Assembly: GCF_030848495.1 (NCBI RefSeq)
Contig: NZ_JAVDDT010000009.1
Location: forward strand, 1 to 64,000
Origin: Natronospira bacteriovora
GTDB taxonomy: Bacteria; Pseudomonadota; Gammaproteobacteria; Natronospirales; Natronospiraceae
Reading direction: 5' to 3'
DNA length: 64,000 nt
Position 1 is the first letter of the stretch, and each line of letters opens with the position of its first letter. The position numbers and the translations under genes were made by a program. Below, piece after piece: positions 19,037 to 28,650 of the stretch. Below the pieces are notes generated by a model, which saw only the letters and a program-made list of their open reading frames with translations, ran no database searches and was not told the origin of the DNA.

Positions 19037-19281
19037 ACGCTAAATAATGCAAAAGAAAACCAGCCACAGATGGACACAGATGCACACAGATAAAAGCAGA
19101 CCGGGGCGAACACCCCAAACTACTGATACCGCTTCTCATGCCATGCTGGCTGGGAAGGCCTTTCTGCGAATGGCACGCTCATCTCGGATTGGCATCCAGC
19201 CAAAACATCTGTGTCCATCTGTGTTCATCTGTGGTTAATTAATATTTCGCGTTTATTTTGCGTCCATCTCGCGGCGCTTTT
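19010..19281. repeat. Large inverted-repeat element overlapping the end of tatD
   Basis: The left end (about 19010-19050) and right end (about 19237-19281) are inverted copies sharing CGCAAAAT-type blocks. Just inside, 19060-19091 and 19207-19236 are inverted arrays of an ACACAGATG-like subrepeat. Roughly 115 bp of unique sequence separate the arms. Such CACAGATG repeats occur as dispersed intergenic elements in many bacteria. The outer left arm contains the tatD stop codon. Confidence 0.8.
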
Positions 19282-19310
19282 AACAGGTTTTAACCAGAGA
19301 GGTCTGTGTC

Positions 19311-20732
19311 ATGGACAGCAAGGTGCTTAGGGAATTTGTGGATGGGAAGTGGGATGATGAAATCATTCCGGAGCTGGTGGAGTACATCCGGATTCCGGCC
19401 AAGTCACCCCATTTCGATCCCGACTGGGAGAAGCACGGCTACATCGATCAGGCCATTGAGCAGGCCGAAGCCTGGTGCCGCCGGCAGCCCGTCAAGGGCA
19501 TGTCGGTGGAAGTGGTGAAGCTGGAAGGCCGGACGCCACTGCTGCTGGTGGAAATCGAGGGCCAGAAGCCGGGCACGGTGGTGCTCTATGGACACCTGGA
19601 CAAGCAGCCGGAGTTCACCGGCTGGGAAGAGGATCTGGGGCCCTGGAAGCCGGTGATTCGTGACGGAAAGCTCTACGGCCGTGGTGGCGCTGACGATGGT
19701 TACGCGGTGTATGGCTCACTCACCGCCATTGCTGCCCTCCAGCAGCAGGGCATTCCCCACGCCCGCTGCGTGGTACTGATCGAGACCTGCGAGGAATCTG
19801 GCAGTTATGACCTGCCGCCCTATATCGATCATCTCAAGGATCGCATCGGCAGCCCCGACATGGTGGTCTGCCTGGATGCCGAATGTGGCAACTACGAGCA
19901 GCTCTGGACCACCACCTCCCTGCGGGGCAACCTGGTGGGCACCCTGCGCGTGGATGTGCTGACCGAAGGCGTTCACTCGGGCAGTGCCAGCGGCATCGTG
20001 CCCTCCAGTTTCCGCGTGCTGCGGGAAGTGATGGCCCGTATCGAGGATCCGGCCACCGGCGAGATCAAGGTGCCGGAAATGAATGTGGACATCCCCCGTG
20101 ACCGACTGGAACAGGCGCAGCAGGCGGCCGATGTGCTGGGTGACAGCATCCGCCACAAGTATCCCCTGGCCGCGGAGGACATGACCACCGTTTCCGAGGA
20201 CCCTCTGGAACTGCTGCTCAATAACAGCTGGCGCCCTACCCTTTCGGTCACCGGCGTTGACGGCATCCCGGCCTTTTCCGATGCCGGCAATGTGCTGCGT
20301 CCCTACACGGCACTGAAACTGAGTTTCCGCCTGCCCCCCACCTGTGATGCCAGAAAGGCCGGCGAAGCAGTCAAGAAGATCGTCGAGACTGACCCGCCCT
20401 ATGGCGCGAAGGTCACGTTCAGCCTGGATTCACCCCAGGGTGGCTGGAACGCCCCCGAGTTCGCCGACTGGCTCACCGACGCCATGCAGAAGGCCTCGGA
20501 GAAATACTTCGGCAAGGATGCGGTCTGCATGGGCATGGGCGGCAGCATTCCCTTCATGGGCCTGCTGGCGGAGAAATTCCCCGAATCCCAGTTCCTGGTC
20601 ACCGGCGTACTCGGCCCCAAGTCCAACGCCCACGGCCCCAACGAGTTTCTGCATATCGAAAAGGGCAAGAAGCTGACGGCCTGTGTGGCGGAAGTACTGG
20701 CAAGGCATGCCGAGGTTCGAAGTGCTGAGTGA
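19311..20732 (+). CDS. M20-family metallopeptidase (dipeptidase/carboxypeptidase)
   Basis: A 473-residue protein of the M20 di-zinc family. It has the YGHLDKQPE metal His/Asp, GRGGADDGY with the bridging Asp, ETCEESGS with the catalytic Glu and metal Glu, a lid domain (about 210-330) with GVHSGSASG, and the late metal-His region FLHIEKGKK. It lacks a signal peptide, so it acts in the cytoplasm on short peptides. An AGAGG sequence precedes the ATG. The last residues (RSAE and stop) fall within the repeat element at 20715-21196. Confidence 0.93.
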   Translation: MDSKVLREFVDGKWDDEIIPELVEYIRIPAKSPHFDPDWEKHGYIDQAIEQAEAWCRRQPVKGMSVEVVKLEGRTPLLLVEIEGQKPGTVVLYGHLDKQPEFTGWEEDLGPWKPVIRDGKLYGRGGADDGYAVYGSLTAIAALQQQGIPHARCVVLIETCEESGSYDLPPYIDHLKDRIGSPDMVVCLDAECGNYEQLWTTTSLRGNLVGTLRVDVLTEGVHSGSASGIVPSSFRVLREVMARIEDPATGEIKVPEMNVDIPRDRLEQAQQAADVLGDSIRHKYPLAAEDMTTVSEDPLELLLNNSWRPTLSVTGVDGIPAFSDAGNVLRPYTALKLSFRLPPTCDARKAGEAVKKIVETDPPYGAKVTFSLDSPQGGWNAPEFADWLTDAMQKASEKYFGKDAVCMGMGGSIPFMGLLAEKFPESQFLVTGVLGPKSNAHGPNEFLHIEKGKKLTACVAEVLARHAEVRSAE

Positions 20733-21196
20733 TTTAATGGAAAGTGCTGAGTTCTGAGTGCTGAGTGGGTGCCGGTCGGAGGGGCCGGGGTGGATCGGAG
20801 GGCCGGGGCTTTCGGTTGGCACCTCGTGAATCGTGAATCGGAAGGCGGCGTTAGAAGTTGCCGGGGCACTGGGAGTGTTGCGGCCTCGAAAGTGAGGGGT
20901 GAGGCGTGAGGTGTGAGGGGACGACCCGAAGCCTTCGGCTTCCGCGCTTCGCGCGAATCAGGCCGGCCATAGGCCGGCCGTCGGGCGCCGCAGGCGCCCC
21001 GCCTTTCACCTCACGCCTCACGCCTTACGCCTCACATTCGAGGCCGTTCAACAATGAGCGCCCCGGCAATTCTGAGGCCCCCTTCCGTTTCACGTTTCAC
21101 TATTCACTCGAAATGCCGATTACGACTACGACTACGATTACGACAACGAGGGCACTGCCCGCTCAGCACTCAGAACTCAGAACTCAGCACTAATCA
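20715..21196. repeat. Nested inverted-repeat element of about 480 bp between two genes
   Basis: Several pairs of inverted arms lie one inside another: AGTGCTGAGT-type repeats at 20720-20768 against 21158-21191; GTGAATC/GGAAGG/CCGGGGC blocks at 20825-20890 against 21038-21110; and GTGAGGCGTGAGG-type tandem repeats at 20892-20918 against 21010-21035. Small GC palindromes (20926-20980) occupy the centre. A short ACTACG-type tandem repeat sits at about 21117-21150. The whole element could extrude as one long imperfect hairpin. It touches the stop codons of both flanking convergent genes. No coding potential is seen in it. Confidence 0.85.
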
Positions 21197-21736
21197 CTCC
21201 GCATGCCCTGCCACCTTGCCCCACATCGCCTTCCAGCCATCCGGGATGCCGCCTTCCACGGGCTCGAGTTTGTCGATGAGATCATCAGCGACCAGGGTGC
21301 GGGCCGGGCGGCCCTTGGGGAACTCAACATTGCCGCTGACGAGAATGTAGCCCTCCACGCGAATACCGCCAACAAAATTGGCCAGGGCGCTGACCCGCTC
21401 ATCCAGCGCGCCCAGAGGGTTGCGAAAGCCGAAGCGCTTGCCCCGGTCGAGCATCACCCATTCTTCCATGCGTTCGCTGCCGAACACCGCCCCGTTGAGG
21501 CGCTTGATATCCAGAACCACCAGGCCGCGGCGGGTCAGGATCACGCAATCCAGGTGCACATGGGCGTCCATGCCGTCCGGGATGACCACATCTTTTGCCT
21601 GCCCCCACGTCCGCCCCTTGAGCGCATGCTTGAGCGTGGCTCGCCGGCGGCGCAGGTACCAGACCAGGGCAGCCAGCAGAACCAGGGCGATGGGCAAAGC
21701 GATGACCAGCAACAGGGCGATTTCTTCCGATTCCAT
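21194..21736 (-). CDS. NERD-domain membrane-anchored protein
   Basis: A 180-residue protein with one N-terminal transmembrane helix (about 6-28) followed by a NERD (nuclease-related) domain. VHLDCVILTRRGLVVLDIKRLNGAVFG has the strand pattern and the D-x-K pair of that fold, and FRNPLGALDERVSAL is the conserved distal block. NERD domains are predicted to have a PD-(D/E)XK-related fold; an enzymatic role is unproven. It sits 7 bp downstream of rarD on the same strand. Confidence 0.88.
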   Translation of the reverse strand: MESEEIALLLVIALPIALVLLAALVWYLRRRRATLKHALKGRTWGQAKDVVIPDGMDAHVHLDCVILTRRGLVVLDIKRLNGAVFGSERMEEWVMLDRGKRFGFRNPLGALDERVSALANFVGGIRVEGYILVSGNVEFPKGRPARTLVADDLIDKLEPVEGGIPDGWKAMWGKVAGHAE

Positions 21737-21742
21737 GCGGTG

Positions 21743-22651
21743 TCAGTCTCTCTGAGGATGAATCCTGGGGCGACGGCGATTGCGGATTGTATCAGCCATC
21801 AATAGCGCAAGGGCCAGCCAGATCAGGCCAAAGGTGACGCCGTGGGCGGTGGTAAAGGTCTCACCGAAGAGGAAGACGGCAAGGCACAGGGTCACGGTCG
21901 GTGCGATGTACTGGAAGAAGCCGATCACGGACAGGGGCAGGCGTCGTGCGGCGTTGGCAAACCAGATCAGGGGCAAGGTGGTGATCACCCCGGCTGCCAG
22001 CAGCAACAGATCCGTCCGCAGGTTCAGATTGAGAAAGACCAGTTGCCCGGCTTGCCAGGCCCACAGCCCGGCCAGGATGACGGCTGGCAACAGAAGCGCC
22101 GTCTCCACCAGCAGACCACTGGCGGCGCGCACGGCCACGCGTTTACGAACCAGGCCATAGAAACCGAAGCTGAATGCCAGGGCCAGGCCGGCCCAGGGGA
22201 CGATCCCCTGGGCAAGCACCAGTGTCAGGGTGCCGGTGGCCGCCAGACCCACGGCGACCCACTGAACCGGACGCAGTCGCTCACCCAGAAAGATGAGCCC
22301 CAGAAGAATGTTGACCAGCGGGTTGATGTAATAGCCCAGGCTGGCCTCAAGGACCCGATCCGCATGCACCGTCCAGATGAACACGCCCCAATTGAAGCCG
22401 ATGATGGCGCCGCTGAGCAGCAACCAGGGCAACACGTCACGCCGCCACAGCCCGCTCAGACCGCGCCCGAGCCCGCCCCACCAGGCCATGAGCAGGATCA
22501 GGAAGAGCACGGACCAGACGATTCGGTGCCCCAGCACCTCCAGCGCACTCACGTGCTGAACCGCCTTGAAATACAGGGGCGTCAGGCCATAGAAGCAGAA
22601 AGTCGCGGTGGCGTAGATGACCCCGCTGCGCTCTTGCTGGTCTCGAAACAT
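21743..22651 (-). CDS. rarD: RarD-type EamA-family transporter
   Basis: A 302-residue inner-membrane protein with ten hydrophobic segments and the RarD-specific YGLTPLYFKAVQHVSALE, HRIVWS, INPLVNILLG and FFQYIAPT patterns. Members of this drug/metabolite transporter branch export or import small molecules; the substrate is unknown. I start it at the ATG at 22649-22651, preceded by GGGGAAA, because the upstream extension is arginine-rich and overlaps the suf regulator promoter. Confidence 0.92.
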   Translation of the reverse strand: MFRDQQERSGVIYATATFCFYGLTPLYFKAVQHVSALEVLGHRIVWSVLFLILLMAWWGGLGRGLSGLWRRDVLPWLLLSGAIIGFNWGVFIWTVHADRVLEASLGYYINPLVNILLGLIFLGERLRPVQWVAVGLAATGTLTLVLAQGIVPWAGLALAFSFGFYGLVRKRVAVRAASGLLVETALLLPAVILAGLWAWQAGQLVFLNLNLRTDLLLLAAGVITTLPLIWFANAARRLPLSVIGFFQYIAPTVTLCLAVFLFGETFTTAHGVTFGLIWLALALLMADTIRNRRRPRIHPQRD

Positions 22652-22759
22652 GGAAACGGTTTCCCCGGGCTGGGACGGTCGTCGGGCCGGGGATACTAAC
22701 GCCTGGCGGCGGTTTCGGCCAGTCGCGGGACCGGCCCGTCTTGCCCGCGAACTCAATTC

Positions 22760-22774
22760 GGACTAAAATAGTCC
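22760..22774 (+). promoter_or_regulatory. IscR-like operator upstream of the suf regulator
   Basis: GGACTAAAATAGTCC is a perfect palindrome with a 3-base centre. It fits the core of the type 1 IscR binding site, GACT-R-WWW-Y-AGTC, with no mismatch in that core. It lies 24 bp before the ATG of the Rrf2-type regulator, in the divergent region with rarD, and is probably the autoregulatory operator of the suf operon. Confidence 0.7.
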
Positions 22775-22797
22775 CGATTCTTCGGAGACCGTCCAGA

Positions 22798-23271
22798 ATG
22801 CTGAAACTGAGCCGACTGACAGACTACGCGACCCTGGTCCTGGCCCACCTGGCCAGCCAGCCCCAGCGCCGCCATTCGGCCGCGGAAGTCGCGGAACGGA
22901 CGGGCCTGGCCGGGCCCACCGTGAGCAAGGTGCTCAAGGCCCTGGCGCGGGACGGTCTGGTCAGCAGCACACGCGGCGCCACCGGCGGATACGCCCTTTC
23001 CCGCACGGCGCGGGAAATCACCGCGGCCGACATCATCGACGCCATTGAAGGCCCGGTGGCGGTGACTGAATGCAGCCATGAAGACGGCGATTGCAGCCTG
23101 GAAGCCGTATGCGGTGTCGGTCAGGGCTGGCAGAGAATCAATCGACTCATTCGAGGCACGCTGGAACAGATCACCCTTGACGAATTGCTGCGACCGGCCA
23201 CGCCGCTGCAGTGGTTCCCAAAGGGCTCGTTCAATCCGGCGGCCGATGCAGGTCCGGAACGCAAGGCCTGA
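22798..23271 (+). CDS. sufR: Rrf2-family Fe-S-responsive regulator of the suf operon
   Basis: A 157-residue Rrf2-family winged-helix repressor of the Xanthomonas-type suf regulator group. The helix-turn-helix is at about 28-50. C92, C99 and C105 (ECSHEDGDC and VCGVG) are the Rrf2 cluster-ligand cysteines, so it should sense Fe-S status. It is the first gene of the suf operon, preceded by a perfect IscR-like palindrome and by GGAGA near the ATG at 22798. The symbol is used for position and role; the cyanobacterial SufR is an unrelated protein. Confidence 0.93.
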   Translation: MLKLSRLTDYATLVLAHLASQPQRRHSAAEVAERTGLAGPTVSKVLKALARDGLVSSTRGATGGYALSRTAREITAADIIDAIEGPVAVTECSHEDGDCSLEAVCGVGQGWQRINRLIRGTLEQITLDELLRPATPLQWFPKGSFNPAADAGPERKA

Positions 23272-23315
23272 TCCGGAATCAACGAAGCGACGTGGATCGC
23301 GACGGGAGAAGACCC

Positions 23316-24776
23316 ATGGCCACCAATCAGAAGGAAATGGACGAACTCGTCAGCCGTGAATACAAGCACGGCTGGGTGACGGATATCGAACAGGACACCC
23401 TGCCCCCGGGGCTGGACGAGGACGTGATTCGCCACATCTCCGCCAAGAAAGGCGAGCCGGAATGGCTGCTGGAATGGCGACTCAAGGCCTATCGTGCCTG
23501 GCTGGAGATGAAGCACCCGAGCTGGGCCAAGGTCAAGCATCCGCCCATCGATTACCAGTCCATCTCCTACTACTCCGCGCCCAAGAGCAAGGAGCAGATC
23601 GAGGCCGAGGCCCCCAAGAGCCTGGACGAGGTGGACCCCAAGCTGCTGGAAACCTACGAGAAGCTCGGCATTCCCCTGCACGAGCAGGAGAAGCTGGCCG
23701 GCGTGGCCGTGGATGCGGTCTTTGACAGTGTCTCCGTGGCGACCACCTTCAAAAGCAAGCTCAAGGAAGCCGGCGTCATTTTCTGTTCCTTTTCGGAAGC
23801 GGTGAAAGACTATCCGGAGCTGGTACAGAAGTATCTGGGCACCGTGGTGCCGCACCGGGACAACTTCTTTGCGGCGCTGAATTCGGCGGTATTTACCGAC
23901 GGTTCCTTTGTCTTCGTGCCCAAGGGCGTGAAGTGTCCCATGGAGCTGTCCACCTACTTCCGCATCAATGCCTCCAACACGGGCCAGTTCGAGCGCACCC
24001 TGATCGTGGCCGAGGAAGGCGCCAGCGTGTCCTACCTGGAAGGCTGCACAGCGCCGCAGCGCGACGAAAACCAGCTGCATGCCGCCGTGGTGGAACTGGT
24101 GGCCCTGGACGATGCCACCATCAAATACTCCACGGTGCAGAACTGGTACCCGGGCGACGAGAATGGCGTGGGCGGCATCTACAACTTCGTCACCAAGCGC
24201 GGTGACTGCCGGGGTGACCGCTCCAAGATCACCTGGACCCAGGTGGAGACTGGCTCGGCCATCACCTGGAAGTACCCCAGCTGCATTCTGCGCGGTGATG
24301 ACTCCGTGGGCGAGTTCTACTCGGTTGCGGTGACCAGCAATCATCAACAGGCCGACACCGGCACCAAGATGATTCACATCGGCAAGAACACCCGCAGCAC
24401 CATCATCTCCAAGGGCATTTCCGCCATGCAGGGTGACCAGAGTTATCGCGGTCTGGTGCGCATTACGCCCAAGGCCGATGGTGCGCGCAACTACACCCAG
24501 TGTGACTCCCTGCTGATCGGTGATCGCTGTGGCGCACACACCTTTCCCTATATCGAAGCACGCAACCCCAGTGCCCAGGTGGAACACGAAGCCACCACTT
24601 CGCGGGTGAGCGAGGATCAGCTTTTCTACTGCCGGCAGCGCGGCATTTCCGAGGAAGATGCGGTCAACATGATCGTCAACGGCTTCTGCAAGGAAGTCTT
24701 CAAGGAACTGCCCATGGAGTTTGCCGTGGAAGCGGAGGCCCTGCTGGGCATCACGCTGGAAGGCGCCGTCGGCTGA
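23316..24776 (+). CDS. sufB: Fe-S cluster assembly scaffold subunit SufB
   Basis: A 486-residue SufB, the scaffold subunit of the SufBC2D complex on which nascent clusters are built. It has the family's beta-helix core with [39 protein letters not shown] and the C-terminal [21 protein letters not shown] block. The ATG at 23316 is chosen because GGGAGAA precedes it and [19 protein letters not shown] is the usual N-terminus. It lies 44 bp after the regulator. Confidence 0.97.
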   Translation: MATNQKEMDELVSREYKHGWVTDIEQDTLPPGLDEDVIRHISAKKGEPEWLLEWRLKAYRAWLEMKHPSWAKVKHPPIDYQSISYYSAPKSKEQIEAEAPKSLDEVDPKLLETYEKLGIPLHEQEKLAGVAVDAVFDSVSVATTFKSKLKEAGVIFCSFSEAVKDYPELVQKYLGTVVPHRDNFFAALNSAVFTDGSFVFVPKGVKCPMELSTYFRINASNTGQFERTLIVAEEGASVSYLEGCTAPQRDENQLHAAVVELVALDDATIKYSTVQNWYPGDENGVGGIYNFVTKRGDCRGDRSKITWTQVETGSAITWKYPSCILRGDDSVGEFYSVAVTSNHQQADTGTKMIHIGKNTRSTIISKGISAMQGDQSYRGLVRITPKADGARNYTQCDSLLIGDRCGAHTFPYIEARNPSAQVEHEATTSRVSEDQLFYCRQRGISEEDAVNMIVNGFCKEVFKELPMEFAVEAEALLGITLEGAVG

Positions 24777-24812
24777 TCAACGGACTACGAATTCAAAGAC
24801 AGGTAACGAATC

Positions 24813-25568
24813 ATGCTCAAGATTGAAAACCTCAAGGTCAATGTGGAAGGCAAGGAAATCCTGCGCGGGCTGAACCTGGAAGTGAAGCCGGGGGAAGTGC
24901 ACGCCATCATGGGGCCCAACGGCTCGGGCAAGAGCACCCTGGCCCACATTCTCGCCGGCCGGGGTGATTATGAAGTCATCGAAGGCAGCGCTACCTGGAA
25001 CGGCAAGGACCTGCTGGAGATGGAGCCGGAGGAACGGGCCCATGAGGGGGTGTTCCTGGCCTTTCAGTACCCGGTGGAAATCCCGGGCGTGAACAACGTC
25101 TATCTGCTCAAGGCCGCTCTCAATGCCATTCGCGAGCATCGCGGGGAAGAGCCGATCGATTCGGCGGATTTCCTGATGCTAGTGAAGGAAAAGATGAAGC
25201 GCATGGGCATGGACGAAAGCTTCATTCGCCGCAGCGTCAATGAAGGCTTCTCCGGCGGTGAAAAGAAGCGCAATGAGATCTTCCAGATGCAGGTACTCGA
25301 ACCCACCCTGGCCATTCTGGATGAAACCGATTCCGGCCTGGACATCGATGCCCTCAAGGTGGTGGCCGAAGGCATCAACCAGATGCGGGATCCCAAGCGG
25401 GCTTTCGTGATGGTGACCCACTATCAGCGCCTGCTGAACTATGTGGAACCCGACAAGGTGCACGTGCTTTCCGGTGGACGCATCATCAAGACCGGCGACA
25501 AGAACCTGGCGCTGGAACTGGAGCGGGACGGTTACGAAGGCATCCAGAAGGAGGCGGCATCGGCATGA
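24813..25568 (+). CDS. sufC: Fe-S assembly ATPase SufC
   Basis: A 251-residue ABC-type ATPase that powers conformational changes of SufB-SufD. Walker A is GPNGSGKST (about 33-41), the signature is SGGEKKRNE, and Walker B is LAILDETDSGLD, followed by the H-loop VTHYQR. Length matches the family. The stop overlaps the sufD start (ATGA). Confidence 0.97.
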   Translation: MLKIENLKVNVEGKEILRGLNLEVKPGEVHAIMGPNGSGKSTLAHILAGRGDYEVIEGSATWNGKDLLEMEPEERAHEGVFLAFQYPVEIPGVNNVYLLKAALNAIREHRGEEPIDSADFLMLVKEKMKRMGMDESFIRRSVNEGFSGGEKKRNEIFQMQVLEPTLAILDETDSGLDIDALKVVAEGINQMRDPKRAFVMVTHYQRLLNYVEPDKVHVLSGGRIIKTGDKNLALELERDGYEGIQKEAASA

Positions 25569-26917
25569 GTGGCGAGGACACCGCACGCTATAACTTCCTG
25601 ACCCAGTTCGACCGGGCGGTGGGCACCCTGCCCGGTCAGGGCTGGCTGTCGACCCTGCGTCGGGATGCCCTCGAGCGTTTCCGTGAACAGGGCCTGCCCA
25701 CCCAGAAGGATGAGGACTGGAAGTACACCAGTGTAAGACCGATCACCGAGGGTCAATTTGCCCTGGGGACCACCCACCCGGCCCCCGCCGTGAGCCGGGA
25801 GGTGATGGAACAGTCCCGGGTCCCGGGCCTGGATGCCGCTCGCCTGGTCTTCGTCAACGGTCGCTACCAGAGTGAACTGTCCGATCTCGACGGCTTGCCT
25901 GATGGGGTGAGCCTGCGTTCCCTGGCGGAAGTCATGGAGAACGACAGTGAAGCGCTGGCGACCCGCCTGAGCCGGCAATCGGGCCTGGACTACACCCCGT
26001 TTACCGCGCTGAACAATGCCTTCGTGGCCGACGGTGCGGTTCTGGAGATTGCCGCGAACGTGCAGTGCAAGACGCCCATTGAACTGCTGTTTCTGTCCGT
26101 TCCCGGCGACGAGGCCTTCGTCTTCCATCCCCGGATCCTGATCCAGATGGCCCAGGGCAGCGAAGCCACCGTACTGGAACACCATGTGGGTCTGGACGGT
26201 GCGGCCAACTTCAACAACGTGGTCAGTGAAGTCGCCCTTTCTGCCCAGGCACGCCTGGATCACTACCTGCTGCAACGGGAATCCAGCGCCGGCTTTCATA
26301 TCGGCGGCATTCACGTCCATCAGGCGCGGGACAGCCGCTATGTCAGCCACAACGTCAACCTGGGTGGCGCGCTGGTGCGGCATGACATCAATGCCCGCCT
26401 GGCCGAACAGGGCGCGGAGGCCATTCTGAATGGCCTTTATCTGGTTTCCGATCGGCAGCATGTGGACAATCACACCTGCGTGGATCACGCCGCACCCCAC
26501 ACCAACAGCGACGAAACCTACAAGGGCGTTCTCGATGGTCGTGGCCGGGCCGTTTTCAACGGCCGTGTCGTCGTGCACAAGCATGCCCAGAAGATCGATG
26601 CCGGCCAGAAGAACGACAATCTGCTGCTGAGCAAGCTGGCGGAAGTGGATACCAAGCCGGAACTGGAGATCTACGCGGATGACGTGGCCTGCAGTCACGG
26701 TGCCACCATCGGGCAACTTGATGAACATGCCCTCTTCTACCTGCGCTCCCGCGGCATCGATGCCGACAAGGCGCGAGATCTGCTGACCTATGCCTTTGCC
26801 GAGTCGGTGGTGGAGCGCATGGACATCGCCGAGATCCGTGACTGGCTGAGTGGCCTGATCGTCAATCGCGTCTCCGGCGAAGGTCGTCTGGCGGATCTGG
26901 AGGCACTGGAAGAATGA
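25565..26917 (+). CDS. sufD: Fe-S cluster assembly subunit SufD
   Basis: A 450-residue SufD, the partner of SufB in the SufBC2D scaffold and needed for iron acquisition. Recognisable segments are KDEDWKYTSVRPI near the N-terminus, the FHIGGIHVHQ and DNHTCVDHAAPHT beta-helix blocks (the latter with the conserved His/Cys pair), and CSHGATIGQLDEHALFYLRSRG at the C-terminus. It overlaps both neighbours by ATGA junctions, so synthesis is coupled with SufC and SufS. Confidence 0.97.
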   Translation: MSGEDTARYNFLTQFDRAVGTLPGQGWLSTLRRDALERFREQGLPTQKDEDWKYTSVRPITEGQFALGTTHPAPAVSREVMEQSRVPGLDAARLVFVNGRYQSELSDLDGLPDGVSLRSLAEVMENDSEALATRLSRQSGLDYTPFTALNNAFVADGAVLEIAANVQCKTPIELLFLSVPGDEAFVFHPRILIQMAQGSEATVLEHHVGLDGAANFNNVVSEVALSAQARLDHYLLQRESSAGFHIGGIHVHQARDSRYVSHNVNLGGALVRHDINARLAEQGAEAILNGLYLVSDRQHVDNHTCVDHAAPHTNSDETYKGVLDGRGRAVFNGRVVVHKHAQKIDAGQKNDNLLLSKLAEVDTKPELEIYADDVACSHGATIGQLDEHALFYLRSRGIDADKARDLLTYAFAESVVERMDIAEIRDWLSGLIVNRVSGEGRLADLEALEE

Positions 26918-28164
26918 ACACGGCCGCAAACAAGCTGAAGGCATTGTCGCTGGATGTGGCGGCATTGCGTCGGGATTTCCCGATCCTGCATCAGACGGTG
27001 GGCGACAAGCCCCTGTGCTATCTGGACAACGCCGCCACCTCGCAGAAACCCCGTGCGGTCATCGAGGCAGTCGAGCGCTACTATCGCCAGGACAATGCCA
27101 ACATCCACCGGGGTGTACATACCCTGGCAGAACGGGCCACCGCAGCCTACGAATCGGCCCGTGAGCGCATCGCCGGCTTCCTGAATGCGGCCCACAACGA
27201 GGAAGTCGTCTTCCTGCGGGGCACGACCGAGGCCATCAATCTGGTGGCCCAGAGCTGGGCACGGCCGCGTCTGCAGCCTGGCGATGAAGTGCTCATCACC
27301 GAGCTTGAACATCATTCAAACATCGTGCCCTGGCAGCTGGTCTGCGAGCAAACCGGTGCCACCCTGCGGGCTGTCGAAGTCAACGAGGCCGGTGAGCTGG
27401 ACCTGGACAGCTTCGAGGCGGCCATTGCCCGTCGGCCACGACTGTTTGCCGTGGGACATGTTTCCAACGCCCTTGGCACCATCAACCCCTTGTCTCACCT
27501 GATTCAACGGGCACACGCCCATGGCGTGCCGGTTCTGGTGGACGGTGCCCAGGCCACTCCCCATCTGGCCGTGGATGTGCAGGCCCTGGGCTGTGATTTC
27601 TACGCCTTCTCCGGCCACAAGATGTACGGCCCCACCGGCATCGGTGCCCTCTGGGCACGCCGTGAGCTGCTGGAGGAAATGCCGCCGTGGCAGGGCGGTG
27701 GCGAGATGATCAAAATGGTGAGCATTGATCGCAGCATCTGGAACGACGTGCCCCACAAGTTCGAGGCCGGCACTCCCAACATTGCCGGCGCGATCGGCCT
27801 CGCGGCGGCGGCCGATTACATCGAATCGGTCGGCATCGAGGCCATTGCCGCCCGTGAGGATGAACTTCTTTCACACGCCACAGAGGCACTGAATGACCTT
27901 GGCGGCATCCGCATCATCGGCACGTCGGAGAAAAAGGCGGCCGTTGTGTCCTTCGTGGTCGAGGGTGTGCACCCTCACGATCTGGGTACGATCCTGGACA
28001 GTGAAGGCGTGGCTATCCGTGCCGGGCATCACTGCGCCATGCCACTGATGGAAAAGCTGGGCCTGGTGGCAACGGCCCGAGCCTCCATGGCCTTCTACAA
28101 CACAAAGGAAGAAATCGACACTCTGGCCACTGCGCTGCAGAAGGCAAAGAATATTCTGGGTTGA
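26914..28164 (+). CDS. sufS: Cysteine desulfurase SufS
   Basis: A 416-residue group II PLP-dependent cysteine desulfurase that supplies sulfur for cluster assembly. Lys236 in SGHKMYGP is the Schiff-base lysine. Cys374 in RAGHHCAMPLM is the persulfide-carrying cysteine. The N-terminal FPILHQTVGDKPLCYLDNAATSQKP is typical. Its sulfur acceptor here is probably the SufU-type protein encoded next, as no sufE is present. Confidence 0.97.
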   Translation: MNTAANKLKALSLDVAALRRDFPILHQTVGDKPLCYLDNAATSQKPRAVIEAVERYYRQDNANIHRGVHTLAERATAAYESARERIAGFLNAAHNEEVVFLRGTTEAINLVAQSWARPRLQPGDEVLITELEHHSNIVPWQLVCEQTGATLRAVEVNEAGELDLDSFEAAIARRPRLFAVGHVSNALGTINPLSHLIQRAHAHGVPVLVDGAQATPHLAVDVQALGCDFYAFSGHKMYGPTGIGALWARRELLEEMPPWQGGGEMIKMVSIDRSIWNDVPHKFEAGTPNIAGAIGLAAAADYIESVGIEAIAAREDELLSHATEALNDLGGIRIIGTSEKKAAVVSFVVEGVHPHDLGTILDSEGVAIRAGHHCAMPLMEKLGLVATARASMAFYNTKEEIDTLATALQKAKNILG

Positions 28165-28176
28165 GGCAGTCAATCA

Positions 28177-28620
28177 ATGGATCTCAAAGACCTGTATCAC
28201 GAAATCATCGTTGACCATAATCGACGGCCCCGGAACTTTCGGCGCATCGAGAACCCGACCCGGGTCAGCGAGGGCTATAACCCGCTGTGCGGCGACAAAC
28301 TGAAACTGTACGTGGTGATCGAGGATGGCATCATCCAGGATGTGGCTTTCGAAGGTTCCGGCTGCGCCATCTCCATGGCTTCGGCATCACTCCTGACCGA
28401 ACGCCTCAAGGGCAAGCCGGCGGCCGAAGCGGAAGATCTCTTCGGGCAGATGCACGATCTGCTCACTGGCAAGGGTGAGGGTGCCGATACCGAAAAACTC
28501 GGGAAGCTGGCGGCCCTGGAAGGTGTGAAGGAGTACCCCTCCCGGGTGAAATGCGCCACATTGAGCTGGCATACACTTCACGCAGCCCTGCATGGCGAAG
28601 ATATCGCCACCACGGAATAG
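28177..28620 (+). CDS. sufU: SUF-type NifU-like (SufU) sulfur-transfer protein
   Basis: A 147-residue IscU-fold protein with the three conserved cysteines in NPLCGD, GSGCAISMAS and RVKCATLSWHTL. Between the second and third it carries the roughly 20-residue insertion that separates SufU from IscU scaffolds. In organisms where it has been studied SufU accepts sulfur from SufS with a zinc-bound active site. It lies 12 bp after sufS, in the slot where sufE would otherwise be. Confidence 0.95.
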   Translation: MDLKDLYHEIIVDHNRRPRNFRRIENPTRVSEGYNPLCGDKLKLYVVIEDGIIQDVAFEGSGCAISMASASLLTERLKGKPAAEAEDLFGQMHDLLTGKGEGADTEKLGKLAALEGVKEYPSRVKCATLSWHTLHAALHGEDIATTE

Positions 28621-28650
28621 ACAAGCGCGGACAGGACGGAGAGGCGGCTT

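Noticed and set aside
22652-22756. 35-residue N-terminal extension of RarD
   Set aside because: Arg/Pro-rich sequence ahead of a well-placed internal ATG; family members start at MFRDQQ-like residues.
23121-24587. 488-codon open frame antisense to sufB
   Set aside because: Antisense to an unmistakable SufB with no motif of its own.
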